Source of the DNA: Nostoc sp. FACHB-280
Lineage (GTDB): Bacteria; Cyanobacteriota; Cyanobacteriia; Cyanobacteriales; Nostocaceae
Reading direction: 5' to 3'
Assembly: GCF_014697615.1 (NCBI RefSeq)
Contig: NZ_JACJSD010000003.1
Coordinates: forward strand, 1 to 64,000
DNA: 64,000 nucleotides
Part shown: positions 20,001 to 27,600 of the stretch, piece after piece
Layout of the letters: every line of letters begins with the position of its first letter
How positions within the stretch are numbered: the stretch's first letter is position 1
Position numbers and translations under genes: made by a program
The notes under the pieces: model-generated
The model's database searches: none
The model's input: the letters and a program-made list of their open reading frames with translations, nothing else
What the model was told of the DNA's origin: nothing

Positions 20001-20753
20001 GCATCTGTGTCGCTGGCGTTGACTGAAGAACAAACCCGCGCCCTATTACAAGATGTACCTTCAGCCTACAACACTCAAATTAACGACGTACTTTTAACAG
20101 CCTTAGTACAAAGTTTTGCCCAGTGGACAGGCGAAAATTCTTTAGTCGTCGATTTAGAAGGACATGGAAGGGAAGACTTATTTGAAGATGTAGACTTGTC
20201 GCGGACTGTTGGCTGGTTTACCACCTTATTTCCCGTCGGGTTACAACTCAAAGACAGTGAAAATTTAGGAGACGCTTTAAAGTCAGTCAAAGAACAACTG
20301 CGACAAATTCCCCACCGAGGAATCGGTTATGGCGTACTGCGATATCTGCACGCAAACCCCACCATCCGCGAAAAATTAGCATTTCGACCACCAGCACAAG
20401 TTAGTTTTAACTACCTTGGTCAATTTGATCAAGTGCTGAGAGCATCTGCAAACCTGGGTGCAGCCCAAGAATTCAAATCAGAACAAAGCTCACTCAATAC
20501 ACGCTCTCACCTGTTAGGAATAAGCGGCTTTATTCGTGCAGGAAAACTAGAAATGACCTGGAGTTATAGCGAAAAAATCCACAAACGAGAAACCATTGAA
20601 AAATTAGCTGCAAAATTCATAGAAGCCCTAACAAATCTCATAGCCCACTGTCAATCAAAAGACTCCCAAAGCTATACCCCCTCCGACTTTTCCGCCGCCA
20701 AACTTAACCAAAAACAACTAGACAAATTCCTCACCAAAATCAGCAAAAAGTAG
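14088..20753 (+). CDS. aptA: AptA, anabaenopeptin synthetase starter plus D-Lys module
   Basis: A 2221-residue NRPS with order A-T-C-A-T-E. A1 spans about 45-540 (core motif near 185-203), T1 carries the phosphopantetheine Ser586, C has HHMAHDG at 777-783, A2 spans about 1110-1655 (core motif near 1261), T2 has Ser1702 in GGDS, and the epimerase has HHLAVDG near 1884. By my hand alignment the A1 pocket reads D-A-F-F-L-G-V-T-F-K, an Ile-type code, and A2 reads D-T-E-D-I-G-S-V-V-K, a Lys-type code. Starter, Lys and epimerase match the exocyclic residue and D-Lys of anabaenopeptins; the ureido bond is presumably made at this C domain. A2 has a variant A10 motif (NQK for NGK, Lys retained) and a 45-residue repeat-derived insertion at 1568-1612. 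Confidence 0.92.
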   Translation: MKEMVINSTRDIQNLSALTEQERHKILVEWNNTSVDYHQHLCIQELFAAQVAKTPDNIAIAFEGQQLTYQELNHRANQVAHYLQSLGVKPDVLVGICLERSLEMIIGLLGILKAGGAYLPLDSTYPQNRLSFMLSDSQASLLLTQQKFVEKFAASDIKTVCLDADRDLIDSQSPDNPHSDVTSENLAYVIYTSGSTGTPKGVAVPHRAVNRLVCNTNYVQFTSAERTAQASNTSFDAATFEIWGSLLHGATLVGVPQNVLLSPLDFAAYIREHKINVLFLTTALFNQLANIAPQTFQDLRYLLFGGEAVDPKSVKAVLDNGAPQHLLHVYGPTESTTFSCWYQVEDVPEGATTLPIGRPISNTQIYILDSQLQPVPVGTPGEIYIGGDGLARGYLNRPELTEERFILHQLAEVGETRLYKTGDLGRYLPDGNIEFVGRVDNQVKIRGFRIELGEVEAALHQHPDIQQAVVIVREDVPGDKRLVGYIVPQPESGVNATTVKRFLEEKLPTYMVPAALMMLDSLPLTPNGKLDRRSLPAPARTRPDLEEAFIAPRNPVEEKLATIWAELLGLDVVGINDNFFCLGGHSLIVTQMLSRVREVFAVHISFTQIFANPTIAAVAQLIVQGGEESQWQRPVIQRISHEGLVPVSFSQERIYFVHKLAPENSAYQFQATMEIKGVLNIAALQRSLDEIVKRHEIFRTTYQEVNGRLYQVIHPHPGAAFRVVDLRGIPEAEREIEAQKLVEEEVLTHLDLTQLPIVQWAVFQLSDQEYILTHVEHHMAHDGWSFNVFLGELVALYEAFSAGKPSPLPELSYQFADFATWQREWAKTPEAQAQLAYWQQKLAGIPPLLELPYDRPRPKEQTYNGDHVRMELPVDLCEDLRVFSHQEGATLFMTMLEAFIILLHRYIGQDDIFIGSAVANRRIHQIEKIMGMIVNNLVLRTDVSGNPTVRELLDRVRQVTMEAYANEDVPFDKVVEAIRPVRNLSHNPLFQVMFSFHNSAKPYLKFPGFDFFLHEPASNKSAKFDIDFLVIPRFEQSVQHGAKTGAKGITLVLEYNSDLFDADTMQEMLEQYQQVLIEMLANPEQQIGQIPLVTPSQQQLLEEWTQKYREYTQKECIYKLFEQQVELTPDAVAVEQDGHKLTYRELSDRANQIAHYLQSLGVKPETLVGLCVERSLDMIAGLLGILKAGGAYVPLDPAYPQERITEIVTDTQLGILLTQARFQDKLAGYTGKTICLDTDWQLIATHSTANPVSDVQLNHLAYIIYTSGSTGKPKGVMIEHRSLQNFVLTAIDKYGINAQDKVLQFASVCFDTSIEEIFPCLCVGATLVLRTEAMLNSSDDFWQCCQKSQLTVLDLPTAYWHQLVAELQPQDSRIPASLRTVIIGGEEAQLEKVQRWHSSIAHLEPSPQLFNSYGPTEATVVTTLERLTPELTSISIGKLISNAQLYVLDQYLQPLPIGVPGELHIGGAGLARGYWQRPELTAEKFIEFSSPTPLKLYKTGDLVRLRKDGNLEYLGRVDNQVKIRGFRIELGEIEAVLRQHPQVSQAVVIAHEEVPGQKRLVAYVVPHYPSPNLSRQFAQVGKPAHATGSPTRREASDIPPSLIGKGARGLGSVDELRDFLKQKLPHFMIPAAFMLLESIPMTPNQKVDYRALPTPDFSRSAEDKFAAPRTLIEEKLVAIWSEVLRIENVGIHDNYFELGGDSILSIQLVSKANQAGIQIAAKQLFKYQTIAELATVVGITRKINAEQGLVAGDVGLTPIQQWFFEQKLSQPNYFNQSALLEVPTDVQPELLQQVIQQLLLHHDALRLRFVQQGETWEQIHTTQETVPLSIFDLSHLAPAEQDAAIKAQDAELQASLDLTTGKIAQFALFQLGSDRPSSLLCIIHHLAVDGVSWRILLEDLATAYQQISRGEAIKLPAKTTSWQYWSDRLTAYAQTEAVKQLDYWLSQSDIPVTPLPVDYPSDNENNTVAATASVSLALTEEQTRALLQDVPSAYNTQINDVLLTALVQSFAQWTGENSLVVDLEGHGREDLFEDVDLSRTVGWFTTLFPVGLQLKDSENLGDALKSVKEQLRQIPHRGIGYGVLRYLHANPTIREKLAFRPPAQVSFNYLGQFDQVLRASANLGAAQEFKSEQSSLNTRSHLLGISGFIRAGKLEMTWSYSEKIHKRETIEKLAAKFIEALTNLIAHCQSKDSQSYTPSDFSAAKLNQKQLDKFLTKISKK
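18789..18923 (+). repeat. Repeat-derived 135-bp in-frame insertion within aptA
   Basis: Exactly 45 codons interrupt the usual passage from YVVPH to VDELRDFLKQKLP in the A2 C-terminal subdomain of AptA. The core 18809-18854 matches the intergenic 44404-44449 at 44 of 46 bases. The flanks are C-rich runs and ccctt/aaggg inverted segments typical of non-coding Nostocales repeats. The insert has no stop codon in this frame, so the NRPS stays open. Its sequence is low-complexity and unlike the surrounding A domain. Confidence 0.85.
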
Positions 20754-20847
20754 TCAACAGTCAATAGTCATTAGTCATTAGTTTTTTCTCCCTTGTCTCC
20801 CTTGTCCCCCTTGTCTACTTTTCCCCATTCCCAACCCAGAGGTAATA

Positions 20848-23800
20848 ATGCAAAACATCGAAGACCTTTATGAACTTTCACCGATGCAACAAGGGATGTT
20901 GTTTCATACCCTTTATGCACCAGAGTCAGAAGTTTATTTTGAGCAGTTAGTTTGCATACTCTCTGGGGAATTGAATTTTCCGGCGTTCCAAACAGCTTGG
21001 GAACAAGTTGTGGCGAGACATTCAGTGTTACGTAGTTCCTTTTATTGGGAAGAGATAGAAAAACCCTTGCAAGTGGTGAGTAAGCAGGTGGATCTTCCTT
21101 GGGAGAAGCTGGATTGGCGGAATTTCGCACCTGATGAACAACAGCAGCAGTTAGAAGAGTGGTTAAAAAGCGATCGCCAAAAGGGATTTACTCTCAATCA
21201 AGCCCCCCTGATGCGCTTTACCATCATTCAATTAGGAGAGCAAACCCACCAGTTTATTTGGAGTCATCATCACATTCTTTTTGATGGCTGGTCAATGCAA
21301 ATCGTTCTCAAAGAAGTCTTAGCTTTGTATGAAGCTAGTCAGCGAGGTGAAAATTTACGTCTCCCTGGAGTTCGCCCCTATCGAGAATATATTGAGTGGT
21401 TACAGCAACAAGATATTGAGCAAGCAAAAAACTTTTGGTGCAAAACTCTTCAAGGTTTAGAAGTTCCTACTTTATTGGGGAATTGGGGATTAGGGACACT
21501 TCGACAAGCTCAGTGCATCGCTGGGGACTGGGGACTGGGAAGATACAAGGAGCAACATTTTCAATTATCACCAACGGTAACTGAAAAATTGCAATCTTTG
21601 GCGCGACAGCACCATTTAACTTTGAATAATTTAGTGCAAGGCGCATGGGGATTACTAATTTCCCGCTATAGTTCGACTTCGCTCACTATAAACAGTGGTG
21701 AAAATGATGTGGTTTTTGGTGCAACTGTATCCGGTCGTCCCGCAACTCTAGAAAAAGTAGATTCAATGGTAGGGCTATTAATTAATACCCTACCAGTCCG
21801 ATTACAAATTACAGCCAAGACAGAATTATTAACCTGGCTCCAACAATTACAAACCCAAGCCTTAGAACAAGAACAATATGCTTATTGTTCCCTAGCAGAA
21901 ATTCAACAAATGAGTGAGATTCCCCCAGGAATGTCACTGTTTGATAGTCTTTTAGTATTTGAGAATTATCCAGTAGATTCAAGTAAACAAGCAGCTCAAA
22001 AAACTTTAGAAGTTCAGCTAATTAGTTGTTTTGAACGCACTAATTATCCTCTGACTTTAGTAATTAATCCTGCTGTCCAATTAGCTGGCAGGTTTGTTTA
22101 CGATACTAGCTGTTTTGATGGGCAAACAATTAACCGAATGATTGGGCATTTCCAAACATTGCTCACAAACATAGCAGCTAATATACAACAAAAAGTTGCT
22201 CAATTATCATTACTCAGTGTAGAAGAAGAAGCGCAATTAATTCAGCTAGAGAATCATCAAACAGCAGATTCTCTTAATTATAAATGTCTTCATGTTTTAT
22301 TTGAGGAACAGGTAAACAAAACACCTGATGCAATAGCACTTACATATAAACAGGAAAATTTAACTTACAGAGAATTAAATCACCGCGCTAATCAATTAGC
22401 TCATTATTTAAAATCATTGGGAATTAAACCAGAAGTCCGGGTGGGAATTTGTGTTGAGTGTTCCTTAGAAATGGTGATTGGAATACTCGCTATTCTCAAA
22501 GCTGGTGGGGCTTATGTACCAATAGATCCAGCTTATCCGACTGAAAGACTAGCTTTAATAATCGAAGATACACAAACACCCATCTTATTAACTCAAACTC
22601 ATTTAAAAAATAGACTCCCAATTAATCATCAAACTGTAGTGGATTTTGATACAGACTGGGAAATTATTGCTCAATATTCACAAGATAATTTACTCAGTGA
22701 AGTTACTCCAGAAAATTTAGCATATATTATTTATACCTCCGGCTCAACAGGAACACCAAAAGGAACAGAAGTTCCTCATCGCAGCTTCATCGGTTTTATG
22801 TTTGGGGTGGATTATATTCACTTTGATGAAACCCAAGTTTGGCTACAACATTCATCTATTTCTTGGGATGGACTCACCTTAGAAATGTGGCCAGCACTGC
22901 TGTATGGTGGACGCTGTGTACTGTATCCCGAAAAGATTCCTACACCAGAAAGTTTAAGCCAAATTATTCAAGAACAAAAAGTTAACACCCTTTGGTTAAC
23001 TTCCGCCTTGTTCAATCTAATCATTGACCAAATACCCCAAAGTTTATTAGGTGTTAAACAACTGCTGATAGGTGGAGAATCTTTGTCTGTAGATCATGTC
23101 CGTCGCGCCTTAAAACTACTACCAGAAACTCAAATAATTAATGGTTATGGGCCTTCGGAATGTACAGTATTTACCTGTTGTTATCCCATTCCTCAACAAC
23201 TATCTGAAAATCTCAGTTCTATTCCTATTGGTAAACCCATTGGCGATCGCACAACTTACATCCTAGATGAAAATTTACATAGAGTTCCAGTTGGTGTAGT
23301 CGGTGAACTGTATGTGGGTGGAGCAAGTGTTGCTAGAGGTTACTTAAATCAACCAAAATTAACTAGTGAACGATTTATTCCCAATCCTTTCATTTTAGAA
23401 GATACACTTTACAAAACAGGTGATTTAGTCCGTCGTTTACCTGATGGAAATTTAGAATTTATTGGACGAATTGACACACAAGTCAAAATTCGTGGTTTTC
23501 GCATTGAATTAACAGAAATTGAGGCTGTTTTGATTCAGCATCCCGACATTCAGCAAGTTGTAATGATGGTGCGGGAAGATGAACCAGGGAAGAAATTATT
23601 AGTAGCTTATTCAGTAGCGCAAATTAATACGCCAACTCCTAAGAGTTTACGAAATTTCCTCAAGGAAAAGCTTCCAGATTATATGATTCCTACTGCTTTC
23701 GTATTTCTGGAAGCACTACCCCTAACTCCTAACGGTAAAGTTAACCGCCGTGCTTTACCTCTTCCTGATCAAACCCAAAGAAATCTAGAGATTGATTTTA

Positions 23801-24123
23801 TTGCTCCTAGCACACCAATTGAAAAAGAATTAGCCACGATTTGGACTGAAGTTCTGCAATTACAACAGGTAGGAGTTCACGATAACTTTTTTGAGTTGGG
23901 GGGACATTCTTTACTAGCTACTCAAGTTATTTCTCGCTTAAGGGAAGTTTTTAATTTAGATTTCCCTTTGCGTTATTTGTTTGACAATCCTACTATTGCT
24001 GAACTGGCTCAAAAAGTCATGGAACAGCAAATTGAGCAAGCAGAAAATGACGATTTAGCAAGAATTTTGGCAGAGGTAGATCAGTTATCAGAAGAGGAGG
24101 TGACACAGCAGTTAATGTTTTGA
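20848..24123 (+). CDS. aptB: AptB, single-module anabaenopeptin synthetase (C-A-T)
   Basis: A 1091-residue NRPS module. The condensation domain (about 5-440) starts with the LCL/DCL-type DLYELSPMQQGMLFH and has HHILFDG at 141-147. The adenylation domain (about 465-975) has the pocket D-G-L-W-L-G-G-V-F-K by my alignment, close to Val/Ile-type codes. The carrier domain has Ser1021. This fits the third, usually aliphatic, residue of anabaenopeptins, accepted after the D-Lys made by AptA. A C-terminal acidic helix (LSEEEVTQQLM) probably docks to the N-terminal helix of AptC. The start is supported by AGAGGT upstream of the ATG. Two odd segments in the C domain, near residues 210-235 and 272-284, look like intergenic repeat DNA read in frame. 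Confidence 0.92.
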   Translation: MQNIEDLYELSPMQQGMLFHTLYAPESEVYFEQLVCILSGELNFPAFQTAWEQVVARHSVLRSSFYWEEIEKPLQVVSKQVDLPWEKLDWRNFAPDEQQQQLEEWLKSDRQKGFTLNQAPLMRFTIIQLGEQTHQFIWSHHHILFDGWSMQIVLKEVLALYEASQRGENLRLPGVRPYREYIEWLQQQDIEQAKNFWCKTLQGLEVPTLLGNWGLGTLRQAQCIAGDWGLGRYKEQHFQLSPTVTEKLQSLARQHHLTLNNLVQGAWGLLISRYSSTSLTINSGENDVVFGATVSGRPATLEKVDSMVGLLINTLPVRLQITAKTELLTWLQQLQTQALEQEQYAYCSLAEIQQMSEIPPGMSLFDSLLVFENYPVDSSKQAAQKTLEVQLISCFERTNYPLTLVINPAVQLAGRFVYDTSCFDGQTINRMIGHFQTLLTNIAANIQQKVAQLSLLSVEEEAQLIQLENHQTADSLNYKCLHVLFEEQVNKTPDAIALTYKQENLTYRELNHRANQLAHYLKSLGIKPEVRVGICVECSLEMVIGILAILKAGGAYVPIDPAYPTERLALIIEDTQTPILLTQTHLKNRLPINHQTVVDFDTDWEIIAQYSQDNLLSEVTPENLAYIIYTSGSTGTPKGTEVPHRSFIGFMFGVDYIHFDETQVWLQHSSISWDGLTLEMWPALLYGGRCVLYPEKIPTPESLSQIIQEQKVNTLWLTSALFNLIIDQIPQSLLGVKQLLIGGESLSVDHVRRALKLLPETQIINGYGPSECTVFTCCYPIPQQLSENLSSIPIGKPIGDRTTYILDENLHRVPVGVVGELYVGGASVARGYLNQPKLTSERFIPNPFILEDTLYKTGDLVRRLPDGNLEFIGRIDTQVKIRGFRIELTEIEAVLIQHPDIQQVVMMVREDEPGKKLLVAYSVAQINTPTPKSLRNFLKEKLPDYMIPTAFVFLEALPLTPNGKVNRRALPLPDQTQRNLEIDFIAPSTPIEKELATIWTEVLQLQQVGVHDNFFELGGHSLLATQVISRLREVFNLDFPLRYLFDNPTIAELAQKVMEQQIEQAENDDLARILAEVDQLSEEEVTQQLMF

Positions 24124-24177
24124 TAACTAGTTTTAGCGATTTAATGTCACAAATGCAAAATTCCCAGGATGAAGAAT

Positions 24178-24558
24178 ATGTCACAGACTATTACCTTATC
24201 GAATCTTGCCGACAAAAAGGAATTGATAGTTACTTTATTTTCTGCCGTTGATTCCTCGGATTGGAATTTACTTAAAAATTGCTTTGACGACAATATTATT
24301 TATGAACGTCCTGGTTATCAGCCTTTTATTGGGCTTGATAAATTACTCAAATTTTATCAGTATGAGAGAATTATTGCCTCTGGAAAACATCACATCGAAT
24401 ATATTGCAATTGATAATAATTATGGTGCTTGCTGGGGCAATTTTATTGGTGTACATAAAAATGGTTCAAAAATTAATGAGCGTTTCGCAGATGTTTATTC
24501 GTTTGAAGATGGTAAATTTAAAACTCGACGCAGCTATTTTTTTAGACCCGCAGTATAA
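24178..24558 (+). CDS. SnoaL/NTF2-like protein inside the apt cluster
   Basis: About 126 residues from the ATG at 24178, chosen because AGGA lies 8 bases upstream; an ATG at 24169 has no such site. The pattern is that of the cone-shaped NTF2/SnoaL fold: N-terminal helices (LIVTLFSAVDSSDWNLLKNCFDDNIIYERPGY), a central LLKFYQYERIIASGKHHIEYI stretch, and C-terminal strands (RFADVYSFEDGKFKTRRSYFF). It lies between aptB (55 bases after its stop) and aptC (102 bases before its start) on the same strand, so it is likely co-transcribed. It could be a small tailoring enzyme, a binding protein or a chaperone-like factor. I know of no established role for such a protein in anabaenopeptin synthesis. Confidence 0.75.
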   Translation: MSQTITLSNLADKKELIVTLFSAVDSSDWNLLKNCFDDNIIYERPGYQPFIGLDKLLKFYQYERIIASGKHHIEYIAIDNNYGACWGNFIGVHKNGSKINERFADVYSFEDGKFKTRRSYFFRPAV

Positions 24559-24659
24559 GTTATATACAATATCTTGGACGTTCTAAATTACTTATAATAA
24601 TCTCTTTGCTCTCCATTCTCGACTGTTCTTTTGAAAGTTAAATTTTTACAATAAATATT

Positions 24660-27600
24660 ATGAGCGATTTGCTAAAGCGTCTTGAAAGCCTATCACCAGA
24701 AAAACGAGAATTAGTTTTACAAAAATTAAAACAGCAGCAGAAATCACCCGTCCTCACATCGGTATCAAGGGAACAAAATCTTCCTCTGTCTTTTGCTCAA
24801 CAAAGACTATGGTTTATTGACCAATTAGAGGACAAAAATTGTGTCTATAATGTCCCGTTTTTCTGGCAAATTGAAGGTTTACTAGATATCAATGCTTTAG
24901 AAAAAGCCATTTTAGAAATTGTGCAGCGTCATGAGGTCTTACGCACTAGTTTCTCTATGGTCGATGAGTCACCCATACAGGTAATTCATGCTCATCCACA
25001 AGTGCAAATGCAGGTGCTAGACTGGCGACAAGTCCAAGAAACAGAACAGTTAAGCAAGACGCAACATTTAGCAACAACAGAATTACAACAGCCTTTTGAT
25101 TTATCAAACCCGCCTTTACTACGAGTCAAGCTGTTAAAACTAGCTGAAAAATCTCATCTACTGTTGTTGGTCATTCATCACATAGTTTGTGATGGTTGGT
25201 CAATGGATATTTTCCGTCAGGAATTGTTCAATTTATACAAAGCCTTTTGTGCGGGGGAATCGTCACCTTTACCAGCGTTATCTCTACAATACGCCGATTT
25301 CGCCCACTGGCAAAGACAATACTTACAGGGAGAGGTACTGCAAAATCAACTCAATTACTGGCGAAAACAATTAGCAGATGTCCCGCCACTGTTAGAATTA
25401 CCGACAGATCACCAGCGTCCCTCAGTCCAGAGTTTTCGGGGAAGCAGTGAGTTTTTAGCAATCAGTCAAGAACTAACACAGAAATTAAAGCGGTTAAGTC
25501 AGGAGTCTGGAACTACTTTGTTTATGACTTTACTGGCGGTGTTTGCACTATTACTGTCGCGCTACAGTGGACAAAAGGATATTGTCGTTGGTTCTGCGAT
25601 CGCCAATCGTAACCGTAGAGAAATAGAACCATTAATTGGCTTTTTTGTCAATACCCTGGCTTTGCGTACCAACCTGGAAGGAAATCCCAGTTTCTTAGAA
25701 TTACTGCAAAGGGTGAAGCAAGTAACCCTAGATGCTTATGATCATCAAGATTTACCTTTTGAGAAATTAGTAGATGAATTAGGATTAGAGCGATCGCTTG
25801 CTCATCATCCCCTATTTCAAGTCGCTTTTGGTTTACAAAGTGGAACTCCAAAACAACTGGAAATTCCTGGGTTAACTCTCACCAGATTTGAGTGGGAAAA
25901 CACTACAACCCTGTTTGATTTATCGCTGATTTTCCGGGAAACTCCCCAAGGTTTAATCGGTGAATGGGAATATGCAACCGATTTGTTTGCGGCTGAAACT
26001 ATTCAAAGGATGACAGAACATTTTGCAGTTCTAATTAAGCAAATTATTGATAATCCCAATCAATCAATTAATAATCTATCCTTGCTGACTGAAGATGAAA
26101 TTCAGCAACTACAAAACTGGAATCAAACACAAACAGAATATACCCAAAATAAAACTTTAGTTAACTTATTTGAACAACAAGTAGCAAAAAATTCTGACAA
26201 TTTAGCTGTAGTTTTTGCATCCCAAAGCCTAACTTATCAACAATTAAATGAAAAAGCCGAGCAATTAGCTGATTATTTAATTGCAAGATACCAAATTCAA
26301 CCAGATACCTTAATTGGTATTTCTGTGGAACGCTCTTTAGAAATGATAATTGGTGTCCTGGGTATTCTTAAAGCTGGTGGTGCTTATGTACCGATTGACC
26401 CCAATTATCCCCCGGAACGTATTCTCTTCATGTTAGAAGATTCGGGGATATCGGTTTTATTAACCCAAAGTTATTTAGTAAATAAATTACCTTTAGATAG
26501 TTTAGAAAATCCAGTTGAAGTTGTTTATTTAGATGATAGTTCACGCATAGATGTAGAGAAGCAAAGCAAAATAAGTAAAAATCAAGTTAAGCCTGATAAT
26601 TTAGCTTATGTTATCTACACTTCTGGTTCTACTGGAAAACCCAAAGGGGTAATGATTGAACATCAAGCAATTGTGAATTTAGCTTTAGGCTGGGTGGAAA
26701 CTTTTCAATTTCAACCCCACAATCGCTTGCTGCAATTTGGTTCTTTTAGTTTCGATTTATCTATTGGTGAAATTGCAACTGCTTTATCAGCGGGTGCTTG
26801 TTTATATTTAGCTAATCAAGAAACTTTATTACCCAGTCAAACCTTAGTTGATTTTTTAACTGAACATAAAATTACCCATCTCTTTTTACCGCCATCGGCG
26901 TTAGCGACATTACCAAAAGCAACTCTGAGCAATTTACAATCAATCGGCGTTGGTGGCGAAGCTTGTCCGGCGGAATTAGTGAGTGAGTGGGGAACGGGAC
27001 GACGTTTCTATAACTGTTACGGGCCGACAGAATGTACAGTTATTGCGGCAATATCCCTTTGTCAACCCAATGGGAAAAAACCACTAATTGGTAAACCTTC
27101 GCCTAATCTCCGCATTTATATTTTGGATGCAAATAATCAACCATTACCCCCAGGAATACCAGGGGAATTATGTGTTGCGGGAGTAGGTTTAGCTAGAGGT
27201 TATCTCAACCGTCCCGAAATTACAGCCGAAAAATTTATTGAAATTGATTTATTCGGTAAAACTGAGCGCATTTATAAAACAGGTGATTTAGCCAGGTGGG
27301 ATAATGATGGTCATTTAGAATATTTAGGTCGGATTGATGAGCAGGTAAAATTACGCGGTTTTAGAATTGAACTGGGTGAAATTGAATCACTTTTATTACA
27401 ACATCCATTAGTTCAAGAAGCTGTTGTTATTTTGTCTGAAACTGATAACAATTCTAGATTAGTAGCTTATATTACGACAACGGAAAAATCCGCTAATGTA
27501 GCTGAAGAAGTGAGGGAATACCTCAAAAATCGCTTGCCAAATTATATGATTCCTAGCCAGATTATGGTTTTGGATCAATTTCCTCTAACTGCTAACGGTA

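Noticed and set aside
20754-20847. tctcccttgtctcccttgtccccc run before aptB as a regulatory tract
   Set aside because: The same cccttgtct-type run occurs near 9867-9905 and is a common Nostocales low-complexity repeat.
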